Assembly: GCF_003987275.1 (NCBI RefSeq)
Contig: NZ_PIQF01000005.1
Span: 1 to 64,000, forward strand
DNA length: 64,000 nucleotides
Direction: 5' to 3'
Source of the DNA: Idiomarina seosinensis
GTDB taxonomy: Bacteria > Pseudomonadota > Gammaproteobacteria > Enterobacterales > Alteromonadaceae
Under the pieces are notes generated by a model that had not been told where the DNA came from, searched no databases, and saw only the letters and a list, made by a program, of their open reading frames with translations. Numbering within the stretch: position 1 is the first letter of the stretch; every line of letters starts with the position of its first letter. The position numbers and the translations under genes are program-made. Shown piece by piece: positions 1 to 10,242 of the stretch.

Positions 1-111
1 GCCATAGCGGTATGGCACCACCTGGCTCCATCCCGAACCCAGTAGTGAAACATACCAGCGCCGATGGTAGTGTGGGGTCTCCCCATGTGAGAGTAGGACA
101 CCGCCAGACTT
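1..111 (+). rRNA. rrf: 5S ribosomal RNA, 5' end truncated by window edge
   Basis: Sequence contains canonical 5S segments 'cccgaacccagtagtgaaac', 'gccgatggtagtgtggggtctccccatgtgagagtagg'. Confidence 0.95.
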
Positions 112-120
112 CAAATTAAG

Positions 121-151
121 AAGCCCCAAGCTAACGCTCGGGGCTTTTTTT
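121..151 (+). terminator. Rho-independent terminator of rRNA operon
   Basis: agcccc...ggggct stem followed by T-run. Confidence 0.9.
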
Positions 152-154
152 ATG

Positions 155-306
155 CCCGTCGGCAAGCCAACGGGTACCCACGATATGAACGATATCCCGG
201 AGCCCGAAAATATCGATTTTTGAACACCGATTGGTGTTAAATGCTCGGATGTCCATGGCTACCGGAAATCCCTTCATATCGTAGGTAGCCTTCGGCTTGC
301 CGAAGG
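155..306. repeat. 152-bp fold-back (REP/BIME- or MITE-like) element
   Basis: Arm 155-190 (cccgtcggcaagccaacgggtacccacgatatgaac) is an imperfect inverted copy of 271-306; inner arms 191-204/257-270 and central hairpin 223-238 (aacacc-gatt-ggtgtt) also pair. Each outer arm ends in its own small palindrome. Confidence 0.65.
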
Positions 307-388
307 GGCGAATGTTCAATGGTGTCCCTGATAGCTAGATCCGTAGGGTCCGTGGTACAATTTTCGTATCATTAGTTTGGATTTTGCT

Positions 389-1390
389 ATGAGCGTCGAT
401 CTACAACCTTTACACACATTCCGATTACCGAGTCGTGGATTACGTCTATTAAAGATACGTAATGCTGAAGACGTGCAACAATTAGCGGATATTGAACGAT
501 ATATTATTCTCGCCGACGGTAGTAACACATTGTTTTTGGAAGACTATGATGGGGTTGTGGTACAGCCGGAATTCTATGGAATTGAGATTAAGGAACAAGA
601 AGCTCATTTTGAGATAACTGTTGGTGCATCTGAAAACTGGCATCAGTTAGTCGTTTTTTGTTTAGACAAAGGCATTTTCGGCCTCGAAAATCTTGCTTTA
701 ATTCCAGGTAGTGTTGGCGCGGCCCCGGTGCAGAATATTGGTGCTTACGGTGTTGAGGTTTGTGATTTTATAGACTCCGTTGAATGCATTGACTTAGACA
801 GTGGAAACCCAATTACCTTAACCAATGAGCAATGCCAATTCTCATACCGCGACAGCTTGTTTAAACGAAACCCCGAACGTTGGTTGATCAGCAAAGTTCA
901 TTTTGTCATCAACAAAGACTGGCAACCTAACCTTAAATATCCTGCGCTTACGGCGCTACCGGACAACGCCACAGCAAAGCGAGTGTTCGAACATGTGGTT
1001 GCGACTCGACAAAGCAAACTTCCGGATCCTATAGACATACCGAATGCAGGAAGTTTTTTTAAAAATCCAGTGGTTAGTGTTGAGAAGTTGGAAGAGTTGC
1101 AATCGATTTGGCCAGATATCGTTTATTTTAAAACGACAGGTGGAATTAAATTAGCCGCTGGTTGGCTTATTGAGCAGCTTGGGTTAAAGGGTTTACAAGT
1201 AGGGGCTGCGTCGGTACACACTCAACAAGCTTTGGTCTTAGTTAATAACGGATCAGCGACAGGTAACGATGTATTAGCGCTCTGCCGACACGTGCAACAA
1301 CAGATACAACAGCAATGTGGTATCGAGCTTGAGCCCGAAGTTAGGTTAATAGGCCACGAGGGTCTAAAACAGGAACTGTATCCAAAGTGA
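389..1390 (+). CDS. murB: UDP-N-acetylmuramate dehydrogenase
   Basis: ORF 377..1390; motifs NLALIPGSVGAAPVQNIGAYG, SYRDSLFK, NAGSFFKNP. Start 389 (MSVDLQ) preferred over 377. Confidence 0.95.
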   Translation: MSVDLQPLHTFRLPSRGLRLLKIRNAEDVQQLADIERYIILADGSNTLFLEDYDGVVVQPEFYGIEIKEQEAHFEITVGASENWHQLVVFCLDKGIFGLENLALIPGSVGAAPVQNIGAYGVEVCDFIDSVECIDLDSGNPITLTNEQCQFSYRDSLFKRNPERWLISKVHFVINKDWQPNLKYPALTALPDNATAKRVFEHVVATRQSKLPDPIDIPNAGSFFKNPVVSVEKLEELQSIWPDIVYFKTTGGIKLAAGWLIEQLGLKGLQVGAASVHTQQALVLVNNGSATGNDVLALCRHVQQQIQQQCGIELEPEVRLIGHEGLKQELYPK

Positions 1391-2370
1391 CGCGACAAGA
1401 AAATTTTCGAATTAATGATGTACTCGAATTATTGGCCGATGGTGGGTTTCACTCCGGACAAAAGCTGGGTGAGGCACTTGGCGTTAGTCGTGCTGCGGTC
1501 AATCAACACGTACACAAGCTGATTGAGTTGGGCGTGGATATTTACTCGGTACAAGGTAAGGGTTATCGCTTAGCCAAGCCGATAGAGCTATTGCAGCTGC
1601 ACAAAATTGCTTCGGCAGCCAAAGTCGATCCTCAGCGGATCGCAGTGAAGCCAGTTGTCGGCTCTACTAATGATGAGATTAAAAATGACCTGCTGAGTGT
1701 TACCTTGAACCCCGGTTATGGGTTGTTTTCCGAAGCGCAAACGGCAGGACGAGGCAGGCGCGGGAAAAGTTGGCATTCGCCTTTTGGCAGTAATCTTTAT
1801 ATTAGTATCTATTGGCCTCTTAACGAGGGCATAAACCGCGCTATGGGCCTCAGTCTAGCCGTAGGTATTGCGGTCGCGGAAGGTTTGATTGAACTGGGTA
1901 TGGAAGACGTCGGTCTTAAATGGCCAAACGATGTTTATGTTGCGGGCCATAAAATTGCCGGTATTCTGGTGGATATAGAGTCGTGTTACGATGGATCTGC
2001 AAGTTGCGTTATCGGTATAGGTGTAAATGTAAACATGCCAGATAGCGTTGGCCAAAAGATTGATCAATTATGGACAGACGTTGCAAAACAGCTCACCGGG
2101 CAATGGTCGCGTAATGAAATTGCCGGGGTTATCTACCGACATGTGATAGAACAATTAACCTTGTTTTCGGCGGAGGGTCTGGAAACTATGCGTAAGCGCT
2201 GGGCAGAGTTGGATGTTTTTATCAATAGATCAGTAAAGCTGTTAATGGGCGAAAGGATTGTTCAGGGAACCTGTCGGGGCATTGATGAAAATGGTGCGAT
2301 CCTTATTGAAAGCGACAACAATATTGTGCGGTATTTTGGTGGCGAAATATCTCTCAGGGCAGCGACTTAA
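1387..2370 (+). CDS. birA: Biotin-[acetyl-CoA-carboxylase] ligase / biotin operon repressor
   Basis: N-terminal HTH, GRGRRGKSWHSPFGSNLYISIYWPL, KWPNDVYV motifs. Confidence 0.95.
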   Translation: MTRQENFRINDVLELLADGGFHSGQKLGEALGVSRAAVNQHVHKLIELGVDIYSVQGKGYRLAKPIELLQLHKIASAAKVDPQRIAVKPVVGSTNDEIKNDLLSVTLNPGYGLFSEAQTAGRGRRGKSWHSPFGSNLYISIYWPLNEGINRAMGLSLAVGIAVAEGLIELGMEDVGLKWPNDVYVAGHKIAGILVDIESCYDGSASCVIGIGVNVNMPDSVGQKIDQLWTDVAKQLTGQWSRNEIAGVIYRHVIEQLTLFSAEGLETMRKRWAELDVFINRSVKLLMGERIVQGTCRGIDENGAILIESDNNIVRYFGGEISLRAAT

Positions 2371-3140
2371 TGCTATTAATTGACAACGGTAACACGCGTA
2401 CAAAATTCGCTGTCTATAGCGACGGAAAACTGTGCTTTGAGGATAAAATCGTGAACTCAGAGTTGAGTTCAGCTATGACTCCTGCCTGGCTAAGAAAAAT
2501 AGCGGATGTTCGTGGGGCTAGAGAGCGTTGTTTCGGATGCAGCGTCGGCGAAAAGCAGTCCGCGTTATTTATCGAACAGCGGCTACAAAACTATGTAGGG
2601 CCAATCACCTGGTTACACACCGAGCGCCATTTTGGCGGTATACAAAATGCTTATGGTGACGACTATTATCGACTGGGAGCTGATCGATGGTTTGCGTTAG
2701 TTGGTTATCGTAACCTGGCCCGCGATAATGCGGTAATTATAGATGCAGGTACCGCATTGACCATTGACTGGCTTGAGGCCAGCGGAAATCACCTTGGCGG
2801 GTGGATTGTTCCGGGTAGACGTTTAATGCAGGAATCTATGCATAATGGCACCGCGAACCTTAACGAACAACTTACCGAAGAATGCTATCGACAGCCTGCA
2901 ACCTCTACTCAACAGGCGATGAGTTACGGTGCCCATTACGCCTTGGTCGGCGCTATTGCACAAGCGTTGAGCGCATCAGCAGAACTGTTTGCTAATAAAC
3001 CCTACTCAGTAGTGGTTACCGGTGGCGATGGGGAACGCTTAGTAAAGTCATTACAGACAGTGCAATCAATTAATTATTGCCGTATTGATGACTTAGTATT
3101 TAAGGGTTTGGCTGTCGCTGCCGATAACCTTGATAACTAG
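2370..3140 (+). CDS. coaX: Type III pantothenate kinase
   Basis: LLIDNGNTRTKFAV, GADRWFALVGYR, IIDAGTALTID motifs; overlaps birA stop. Confidence 0.93.
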   Translation: MLLIDNGNTRTKFAVYSDGKLCFEDKIVNSELSSAMTPAWLRKIADVRGARERCFGCSVGEKQSALFIEQRLQNYVGPITWLHTERHFGGIQNAYGDDYYRLGADRWFALVGYRNLARDNAVIIDAGTALTIDWLEASGNHLGGWIVPGRRLMQESMHNGTANLNEQLTEECYRQPATSTQQAMSYGAHYALVGAIAQALSASAELFANKPYSVVVTGGDGERLVKSLQTVQSINYCRIDDLVFKGLAVAADNLDN

Positions 3141-3159
3141 GTTAAGCAGGAACTAGACA

Positions 3160-3798
3160 ATGACATTGGCGCGTACCTCAATTTTGGCAGGCAGCTTGGT
3201 TTTGGCAGGCTGGCATCAATCAGCACTGGCACAGGAAGAAGAGTTGGAAGCCGTGCAGTTATATAGTGATGAACGCTTGGTTGAAATGTTTGAGGCTAAT
3301 ACTCACCTGCGCCAAGTAGAGGACGTTGATCGTTGCCAGCTGGTTATGGATATAGAGGCTCAAGCGGAGCTGGAACGTCGTCCAACCTACCAGTTTTTAT
3401 ATGGCGATATGCTGGCTCAGGGAGTCTGCTACGAACAAGACGTTGAACTTGGCCTGCACTATATGAAAATAGCCGCTGATCAAGGGCTTGTTCAGGCGTT
3501 AGAGCAACTTGGACGATACTACCATGAAGGTAAGTTAGTTCAGCCTGACACTGAGCGTGCGATTCTTTATCTGCGTGAAGCTGCGTCACTTGGCAATCTT
3601 ACAGCGCAGAAACGCTTTGCTGATATTATGTTAGCCGGAAATGGCAGTCCGTATGACTTTACGCACGCCTATCACTGGCTGCACAATTCGGTAACCGGTG
3701 ACGACCAGGAGCATGCCGCAATTGAGCAGCGGCTTGATGCGTTGGCGAAGCTGATGCCCGAGTCGGCGATAGAAAAAGCCCGGCAACCTGTTTTATAA
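3160..3798 (+). CDS. Secreted Sel1-like/TPR repeat protein
   Basis: Signal peptide and Sel1-type repeats (GLHYMKIAADQGLVQALEQLGRYYHEGKLV). Confidence 0.7.
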   Translation: MTLARTSILAGSLVLAGWHQSALAQEEELEAVQLYSDERLVEMFEANTHLRQVEDVDRCQLVMDIEAQAELERRPTYQFLYGDMLAQGVCYEQDVELGLHYMKIAADQGLVQALEQLGRYYHEGKLVQPDTERAILYLREAASLGNLTAQKRFADIMLAGNGSPYDFTHAYHWLHNSVTGDDQEHAAIEQRLDALAKLMPESAIEKARQPVL

Positions 3799-3828
3799 CC
3801 GGGCTAGTCGTTATTTATTGCGGCAACT

Positions 3829-4962
3829 TTAGGATAGACGGTTTCGAAAGTCCTGGTAAGTAAATTGGCGAACACAGTCGAACTCGCCAGTTTCTCGTAG
3901 AATCCCAATAGCGGGATGTTGTACACCATTAAAGAAACTGGTCTTAACCATGGTGTAATGCATCATATCTTCAAATACTAAACGGTCACCAACCGCCAAT
4001 GGCTGGTCAAAGCTGTAGGTGCCAATGACGTCACCTGCCAGGCAGCTATTACCGCCCAAACGGTACACAAATGGTTTGTCATTGGGGAGGCCTGCCCCTG
4101 TGATCTCCGGACGATATGGCATTTCCAGAACATCTGGCATGTGGGCTGTGGCAGAAATATCAAGTAACGCAATCTTTCCGTCATTTTCCACCACATCAAC
4201 AACTTCGCAAATTAATGGCCCAGTTCGCCAGGCGACCGCGGATCCAGGCTCGAGAATAATCTTAAGGTCATACCGATCGGCTAGTGAACGGAGCAGTTCT
4301 ATTAGGTGCTCAACATCATATCCTTCGCGCGTCATTAGGTGACCACCACCTAAATTAAGCCATTTCACCTGCTTGAGGTAGTTGCCAAAACGTTTCTCGA
4401 CCGCAGCCAGGGTACGCTCTAAAGCATAGGAATCACATTCGCAGAGATTGTGTACATGTAAACCTTCCACACCGGTTAAATCAACTCCCTCGAGGCTGGA
4501 TGCCCTTACGCCAAGGCGTGAGCCCGGAGCACTTGGGTCATAAAGCTCTGTATCGGCCTCTTGATGTTCTGGGTTGATTCGTAAACCGACAGATACCCCA
4601 GCAGCCTGGGCCTGTTCGCGATAGCGTTGCCACTGGCTTAAGCTATTAAATGAAATATGGTTAACGAGAGGTATTAGCTCATCAATATCCTGTTGCTTAT
4701 AGGCCGGAGCATACGCATGCACCTCGCGGGCAAATTCTTTTGCAGCGAGTTCTGCTTCCCATACAGAGCTAGCAGTACAGCCTTTAAGGTATTCGCGGAT
4801 GATCGGAAAAGCCGACCACATCGAAAAGCCTTTAAGCGCCAAAATAATATCGGCGCCGCTTTGTTGTTGTACTCGCTCCATTAACTGCAAGTTTTTCCGC
4901 AGTAAGCCCTCATCTAAAACGTAACAAGGCGAAGGAATAGAGGATGAGCTGTAGTTAGCCAT
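3829..4962 (-). CDS. nspC: Carboxynorspermidine decarboxylase
   Basis: Group IV PLP decarboxylase features; ALKGFSMWSAFP, NLGGGHLMT; next to carboxynorspermidine synthase. Confidence 0.9.
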   Translation of the reverse strand: MANYSSSSIPSPCYVLDEGLLRKNLQLMERVQQQSGADIILALKGFSMWSAFPIIREYLKGCTASSVWEAELAAKEFAREVHAYAPAYKQQDIDELIPLVNHISFNSLSQWQRYREQAQAAGVSVGLRINPEHQEADTELYDPSAPGSRLGVRASSLEGVDLTGVEGLHVHNLCECDSYALERTLAAVEKRFGNYLKQVKWLNLGGGHLMTREGYDVEHLIELLRSLADRYDLKIILEPGSAVAWRTGPLICEVVDVVENDGKIALLDISATAHMPDVLEMPYRPEITGAGLPNDKPFVYRLGGNSCLAGDVIGTYSFDQPLAVGDRLVFEDMMHYTMVKTSFFNGVQHPAIGILRETGEFDCVRQFTYQDFRNRLS

Positions 4963-4964
4963 AA

Positions 4965-6164
4965 TTATTTACCAAACGGTTGGTCACATTCCATGACCTG
5001 CCAGGGTAGTCCATATTGGTTTAACCGTTTCATAAACTCGTCAGGATCGAACTGTTCCATGTTCCATACGCCTGGCTGCATCCACTCTCCCTGCAACATC
5101 ATAGAAGCTGCAATCATGGCCGGAACACCCGTGGTGTAAGATACTGCCTGAGCGCCCACCTCTTTGTTGGTTTCTGCGTGGTCACAGTTGTTGTAAACGA
5201 AAATAGTTTTCTGTTGACCGTCTTTAACGCCAGTGACGTAGCTACCGATACAGGTTTTACCGGTATATCCCTCAGCTAGTGAACCGGGGTTTGGTAACAC
5301 GGCTTTTAAAAACTCGAGAGGAACAATTTCCTGGCCCTGAAATTTAACCGGTTGAATAGACGTCATGCCGACGTTCTCCAACACTCTCAGGTGAGTAAGG
5401 TATTCATCACCAAAGGTCATCCAAAAGCGCGCACGCTTAAGCGTTGGAAAGTGTTTAACCAAAGATTCAAGTTCTTCGTGGAAGAGTAGATAAGATGGGC
5501 GAACACCTACGTTCGGGTAGTCTAAATCTTTGCGAACACTGATTGGATCGGTTTCGTGCCATTCACCGTTTTCCCAGAATTTACCGCGTTGGGTAATCTC
5601 GCGGATATTAATTTCTGGGTTAAAGTTGGTGGCAAATGCCTGACCGTGATCGCCACCGTTACAATCGACGATATCGAGATAGTGAATTTCGTCAAAATAG
5701 TGCTTAGCGGCATAAGCTGTGAACACGTTGGTGACACCCGGGTCAAAACCGGCTCCCAGCAGTGCCATTAAACCTTGCTCTTTAAAGCGTTCTTGGTAGG
5801 CCCACTGCCAGGAGTACTCAAATTTAGCTTCATCTTTCGGTTCATAGTTGGCGGTATCCAGATAATGTACGCCAGTCTCCAGGCAGGCATCCATAATTGG
5901 TAGATCCTGATAGGGCAAAGCGACATTAATAACCAACGATGGTTTTACTTTGCGGATTAAGTCGGCAACTTTTGCTGCATCGTCCGCATCAACCTGATAA
6001 ACACCAACCACCCGATCTTTACCGGCGGTTTCCTGCAGTGCTTCACACTTTGAAAGTGTACGGCTTGCTAAGTGAATTTCGGAAAAAACTTCGGGTAACT
6101 TAGCACATTTTTGAACGACTACACCGGCGACGCCACCAGCGCCAATAACTAAAACTTTTGACAT
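4965..6164 (-). CDS. Carboxynorspermidine synthase (saccharopine dehydrogenase family)
   Basis: N-terminal VLVIGAGGVAGVVVQKCA Rossmann motif; 399 aa; operon with nspC. Confidence 0.88.
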   Translation of the reverse strand: MSKVLVIGAGGVAGVVVQKCAKLPEVFSEIHLASRTLSKCEALQETAGKDRVVGVYQVDADDAAKVADLIRKVKPSLVINVALPYQDLPIMDACLETGVHYLDTANYEPKDEAKFEYSWQWAYQERFKEQGLMALLGAGFDPGVTNVFTAYAAKHYFDEIHYLDIVDCNGGDHGQAFATNFNPEINIREITQRGKFWENGEWHETDPISVRKDLDYPNVGVRPSYLLFHEELESLVKHFPTLKRARFWMTFGDEYLTHLRVLENVGMTSIQPVKFQGQEIVPLEFLKAVLPNPGSLAEGYTGKTCIGSYVTGVKDGQQKTIFVYNNCDHAETNKEVGAQAVSYTTGVPAMIAASMMLQGEWMQPGVWNMEQFDPDEFMKRLNQYGLPWQVMECDQPFGK

Positions 6165-6249
6165 AAAACCAACCTTTTAGGCGATTGAAATTGAACGTAT
6201 TAATGTGGCGAAAGATAGCACATTTTTGCGAAACCATCATTGCCAACCT

Positions 6250-8406
6250 TTATTCGGCCGGCAATTTTTTTAACCAGTCGACGCCAAGCTGGTTAAGTGC
6301 AAAGCTCCATTGTTTGCTGGTTTGCTCAATTTCCATCCAGGTAGGGTTTTTAGTTCCGTGCCCTGCATCTTTGGCAATATCTAAGATGATTGGCTGCGGG
6401 CAGCCTTGAGCGTACTGTAACTGAGCCGCAAATTTATAGCTGTGCCAGGGTGCTACTCGCTGGTCTTGCAGGCCGGTACTGATCAAGGTAGCGGGATAAC
6501 ACTGACCGTATGTCACGTTGTGTAAGGGGGAGTATGCGTAGAGAGTTCTGAAGTCATTGTCATTACTACTAATACCAAATTCATTTTGCCACCCCAGCGC
6601 GTTCGAATTGGCCGTGTGATAGCGCAGCATGTCGTATAGACCGACTTCCGGCAGCGCCGCCGCAAACAATCCTGGATAACGGGTCATGGCTGCAGCCACA
6701 ATCAGGCCGCCATGGCCACGCCCGTGAATGGCCAGCTTGTCGCTAGCGGTATAATCGTTGTCTATTAACCAACGGGCAGCGGCGACAAAATCTTCGACAG
6801 CGACAGTTTTACGATGCTTAACAGCTGCCTGATGCCAGCCGCTACCGAACTCGCCGCCTCCCCTGATATTAGGGATCGCGAGTACGCCCCCCAGTTCCAG
6901 CCAAGCCATAAATTCTGCGTGATAGGCTGGTGTTAAAGATTGGCCAAAACCACCGTACCCGTGCAATAAAGTCGGATTTTTTCCATTTAGCAGAGTGTCT
7001 TTGGCAGACACCAGAAACATTGGAATGCGAGTACCGTCGTTAGCGCGATAAACCACTTGTTGAGTCTGGTAACGCTCCGGATCTACTGGTAATGGTTCGT
7101 CGCGCCACAAGCTGGTGTGTTGGTCGGCAACGTGATAGCGATAAATTTTCCCCGGTTGGGTAAAGCTGGAAAATTTAAAGAAGGTTTGTTTAGCACTGGT
7201 ATCGCCGTTAAATCCTGAAATGGTTCCTAGCCCGGGTAACGCTAGTTCGCGTAAAAACTTGCCTGATAAATCAAAAGTAATAAGGCGTGAATGGGCGTCA
7301 TCTAAATAGTGGGCGAAAATTTGCTGGCCAATAATTGAAGCTGATTGCAGCTTGTAATCTTGCGCGGCAACGACTTGCTCACTGGCTTGCCAGTTATCTG
7401 CTGAAACTCGAATGATTTGACCCAGACCGCCATCGGCTACGCTGTGAAAATATAAATGTCCGTCATAGCTAGCGAGATATTGATGATTGCCGACTTGCTG
7501 CTCTAAAATCAACTGAAAAGGACGCTTGGTTTTATTTAATGGTCGAATATAAAACGCGTTGCGGGTAGGACCTTGTTGAACCCTCAACATTAGGTATTTA
7601 CCGTCGGAGCTGACTTCGGGATAAGGGTTTTCTCCCGGGTGTTCGGTAATTTCTGTTACCTGAATATCACTGTGCTGGTCACTGTTTAATGAATGATAAT
7701 AGACTTCGACGGATTCTTGATCGTCGTAACCATTATCAGTTTTCGGATAGCGGCTATAATAAAACCCTTTACTATCAGGGTACCAACTGATGTTGGTAAA
7801 TTTGGTGCCGGTTATTGCTTCATCCAATAATTGCTGCCGGTTTAGATCTTTAATTCGCCAAGTTTTCCAGTCCGTTCCATTGGACGATAACGCATACGCC
7901 AAATACCTACCGTTGGGTGATACACTAAAGTCAACCATCGCTGTAAGCCCTGTCGGATCGATTGCATTTGGATCTACCGCGATTTTAGGTGCTGCGTTGA
8001 GGTCTTCCTGTAGATACAAAATAGGCTGGTTTTGCAGCCCATTATTGCGTAAATAAAAGATTTTTCCGCCACGCTCAATCGGTGCCGTTGTTTGTTCCAC
8101 ATTCCACAGCTCGGCCAGACGCTCCTTGATAAATCGGTTGGCTGAAAGTTGTTGCAGGTAGTTGTCGGCAAACTTAGTCTGCGCAGAAGTCCACTGACTG
8201 ACACTAGCCTTGTGACCCGCCTCTAGCCAGCGATACGGTTCTTCAACCGCGATACCGTGATAGTTTTGGCTGTGCTGCTGGCGTTCCGTCTGCGGATACG
8301 CATAGCCCTGGTCGAGTTTGGGTTCAGCCTCTGGTGGGGACTGGGTGGAACAGGCGGTTAACAATAAACTAAAGGTTAAAGCGACACGGCGGTTAAGCTG
8401 TTTCAT
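6250..8406 (-). CDS. Prolyl oligopeptidase family (S9A) lipoprotein; nucleophile elbow degenerate (GRGHGG)
   Basis: Lipobox LLTAC; LHGYGGFGQSLTPAYHAEF, NIRGGGEFGSGWHQAA; D-x-R-V and AGHG present, GGSNGG replaced by GRGHGG. Confidence 0.85.
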   Translation of the reverse strand: MKQLNRRVALTFSLLLTACSTQSPPEAEPKLDQGYAYPQTERQQHSQNYHGIAVEEPYRWLEAGHKASVSQWTSAQTKFADNYLQQLSANRFIKERLAELWNVEQTTAPIERGGKIFYLRNNGLQNQPILYLQEDLNAAPKIAVDPNAIDPTGLTAMVDFSVSPNGRYLAYALSSNGTDWKTWRIKDLNRQQLLDEAITGTKFTNISWYPDSKGFYYSRYPKTDNGYDDQESVEVYYHSLNSDQHSDIQVTEITEHPGENPYPEVSSDGKYLMLRVQQGPTRNAFYIRPLNKTKRPFQLILEQQVGNHQYLASYDGHLYFHSVADGGLGQIIRVSADNWQASEQVVAAQDYKLQSASIIGQQIFAHYLDDAHSRLITFDLSGKFLRELALPGLGTISGFNGDTSAKQTFFKFSSFTQPGKIYRYHVADQHTSLWRDEPLPVDPERYQTQQVVYRANDGTRIPMFLVSAKDTLLNGKNPTLLHGYGGFGQSLTPAYHAEFMAWLELGGVLAIPNIRGGGEFGSGWHQAAVKHRKTVAVEDFVAAARWLIDNDYTASDKLAIHGRGHGGLIVAAAMTRYPGLFAAALPEVGLYDMLRYHTANSNALGWQNEFGISSNDNDFRTLYAYSPLHNVTYGQCYPATLISTGLQDQRVAPWHSYKFAAQLQYAQGCPQPIILDIAKDAGHGTKNPTWMEIEQTSKQWSFALNQLGVDWLKKLPAE

Positions 8407-8493
8407 GATACTGAAGCCTGATTAAGTAATGGAATGAAGTTAGCATAATTGCTCACCTGGTCTGAATGCTCTTTACCCTTTGTTAACGTTATT

Positions 8494-10242
8494 TTAACCT
8501 AGCTGCTGGCGAAGTACATCGGTAAGTTGCTGACGACTTTCCACATTCAGTTGCTGCTTTAATTCTGCCAGCGGTAATGGTGACTGACGAAATAACTTTT
8601 TGATGTTGGTCGGCAACACGGATTGCGATGATAGCGAGAATTGCGCGGATGCGATGCTCAAACGACCGCTGATAAAGCCATTGAGAACATCTTGCATCAC
8701 CGAGTCATCGGCTATTATTGGTGAGCTGTCAGCAACAAGCCACTGCAGCTCAGCGTTGCCGTAAGCCGTTAATTCCGACCACTGCGTTTCTAACTGGTTA
8801 CACAGCCTCTGACCCATAAGCATTGGATGACGAGCACTGACGCGGTCAACGGCAGTACTAATGCGCAGTGGTTGATAGTTATTTTGTTGCCAGAAGGCGT
8901 AAAGCGATGACTCGAACCCAAAGCTTGTGCCGATAAAGCCACAACGACGACTCTGTGCCCATTCTTTAGCCTGGCTAAGTAATTGAGAGCCAACTCTTTG
9001 GCGGCGACAATTTATCGCGACGGCAACCCGGACAACGCGACACCATTGCTGCGCCATTGCCCAGCGTTGCTGTAGAAAGTAGCCGAGTGCCTGCGGTAGT
9101 AAATTACCCTTAGGTCGCCGTTTCCCGTGCATAACAGGATCGAGTAAATCCTCTGCTAAGGGACCTTCTAACGCCAGCCAGGCAACGCCAATAACTTGCT
9201 GGCCATGGTAGTTAATTAGTAGCCACTGGTTTGGGTCATCAAGCAGTAGCGCCAGGTCGTTGGGGCTGCTCTGATAGTGAGCTTCCAGCAGTAGCTCAAA
9301 CGCCTGGTGAAGGTGCGCTTCGGGCAGTTCACTTGCGTGAAACACGCCATTTTCAAATGGGCCGGGCAATGTCTGCGGGGCTGGCTTGAGTAGCAGCGCG
9401 TTGCTTAGCCAGCTTTCTAGAGGGTCACCCTCCGGCCAGCGGATCGGCTGGTGTAGCTGGTGCTGTTTTACCCGTTGATAACGCTTACACACCCAATCTC
9501 GAAAATGCACAGCAAAACCACGTCCGCAGCCTTCGTAGCCATTAACGGTGGTGGCTAAGATCCAGGGAGTGTATTTATCACAAAGCTTTTGTGTGGCCCA
9601 TAGTGGAATTCCTGCTGCCTCGTCAATAACTAGCAGTGCGTCGCTGGGCTGGCTGTCTAGCAATTTATCCCAGGCAACGAAGGTTGCGTTATCGGCGATG
9701 TTTAACAGAACCTTCGCATTAGCGCGCCGGGGCGCCGTAATCAATACTGATGTTTGGTTGTCAGCTTTCGCTAACAGCTGCTTAACCGCAGTACCCACAA
9801 TATGGCTTTTACCCCGGCCCCGATCAGCAATGAGCAGATGAGTAGTTTTAGTATCGGTGAGTTGTTCTAATACTGCGGTTTGTGCCGCTGTAGGTAGTTC
9901 GGGCAGAGACGCTGTGAGAGCTGTTGGTGTAGGTTGCCAATGATTGATTAAACGCTGCAACATAACGGAGCGTTGCTCGCCGACTAGCAAACTGAGTTGG
10001 CCACCGGCTACTACTGTTCCGCATAATGCGGCAATGGCGTCTACGTGCAGCTGCTGGCGACAATCAATGATCACGTGTTTAAATTCGTGACCCAGATAAT
10101 CCCGGTATCGGCTTAATGCTGCGTCCGCAGTTTTTGATTGGTCAGAGAGGAATAAACGACTTGAGCAACGAACCGGCAGCGATTGCTGCCAGTTCGCAGT
10201 ATGCTCAACAACTTCTAATTGTCGATACAGTGGCTGTGTCAT
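8494..10242 (-). CDS. tmcA: tRNA(Met) cytidine acetyltransferase
   Basis: Walker A ADRGRGKSHIVG, DEAAGIPL, C-terminal GNAT region RVAVAINCRRQRVGSQLL. Confidence 0.92.
   Translation of the reverse strand: MTQPLYRQLEVVEHTANWQQSLPVRCSSRLFLSDQSKTADAALSRYRDYLGHEFKHVIIDCRQQLHVDAIAALCGTVVAGGQLSLLVGEQRSVMLQRLINHWQPTPTALTASLPELPTAAQTAVLEQLTDTKTTHLLIADRGRGKSHIVGTAVKQLLAKADNQTSVLITAPRRANAKVLLNIADNATFVAWDKLLDSQPSDALLVIDEAAGIPLWATQKLCDKYTPWILATTVNGYEGCGRGFAVHFRDWVCKRYQRVKQHQLHQPIRWPEGDPLESWLSNALLLKPAPQTLPGPFENGVFHASELPEAHLHQAFELLLEAHYQSSPNDLALLLDDPNQWLLINYHGQQVIGVAWLALEGPLAEDLLDPVMHGKRRPKGNLLPQALGYFLQQRWAMAQQWCRVVRVAVAINCRRQRVGSQLLSQAKEWAQSRRCGFIGTSFGFESSLYAFWQQNNYQPLRISTAVDRVSARHPMLMGQRLCNQLETQWSELTAYGNAELQWLVADSSPIIADDSVMQDVLNGFISGRLSIASAQFSLSSQSVLPTNIKKLFRQSPLPLAELKQQLNVESRQQLTDVLRQQLG

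Noticed and set aside
111-377. tRNA gene after the 5S rRNA
   Set aside because: No cloverleaf or T-loop consensus (GGTTCGAATCC) seen before murB.
131-528. Two minus-strand ORFs of 62 and 70 aa near the 5S terminator
   Set aside because: They fall across the terminator, the fold-back repeat and the murB 5' end; no coding evidence.
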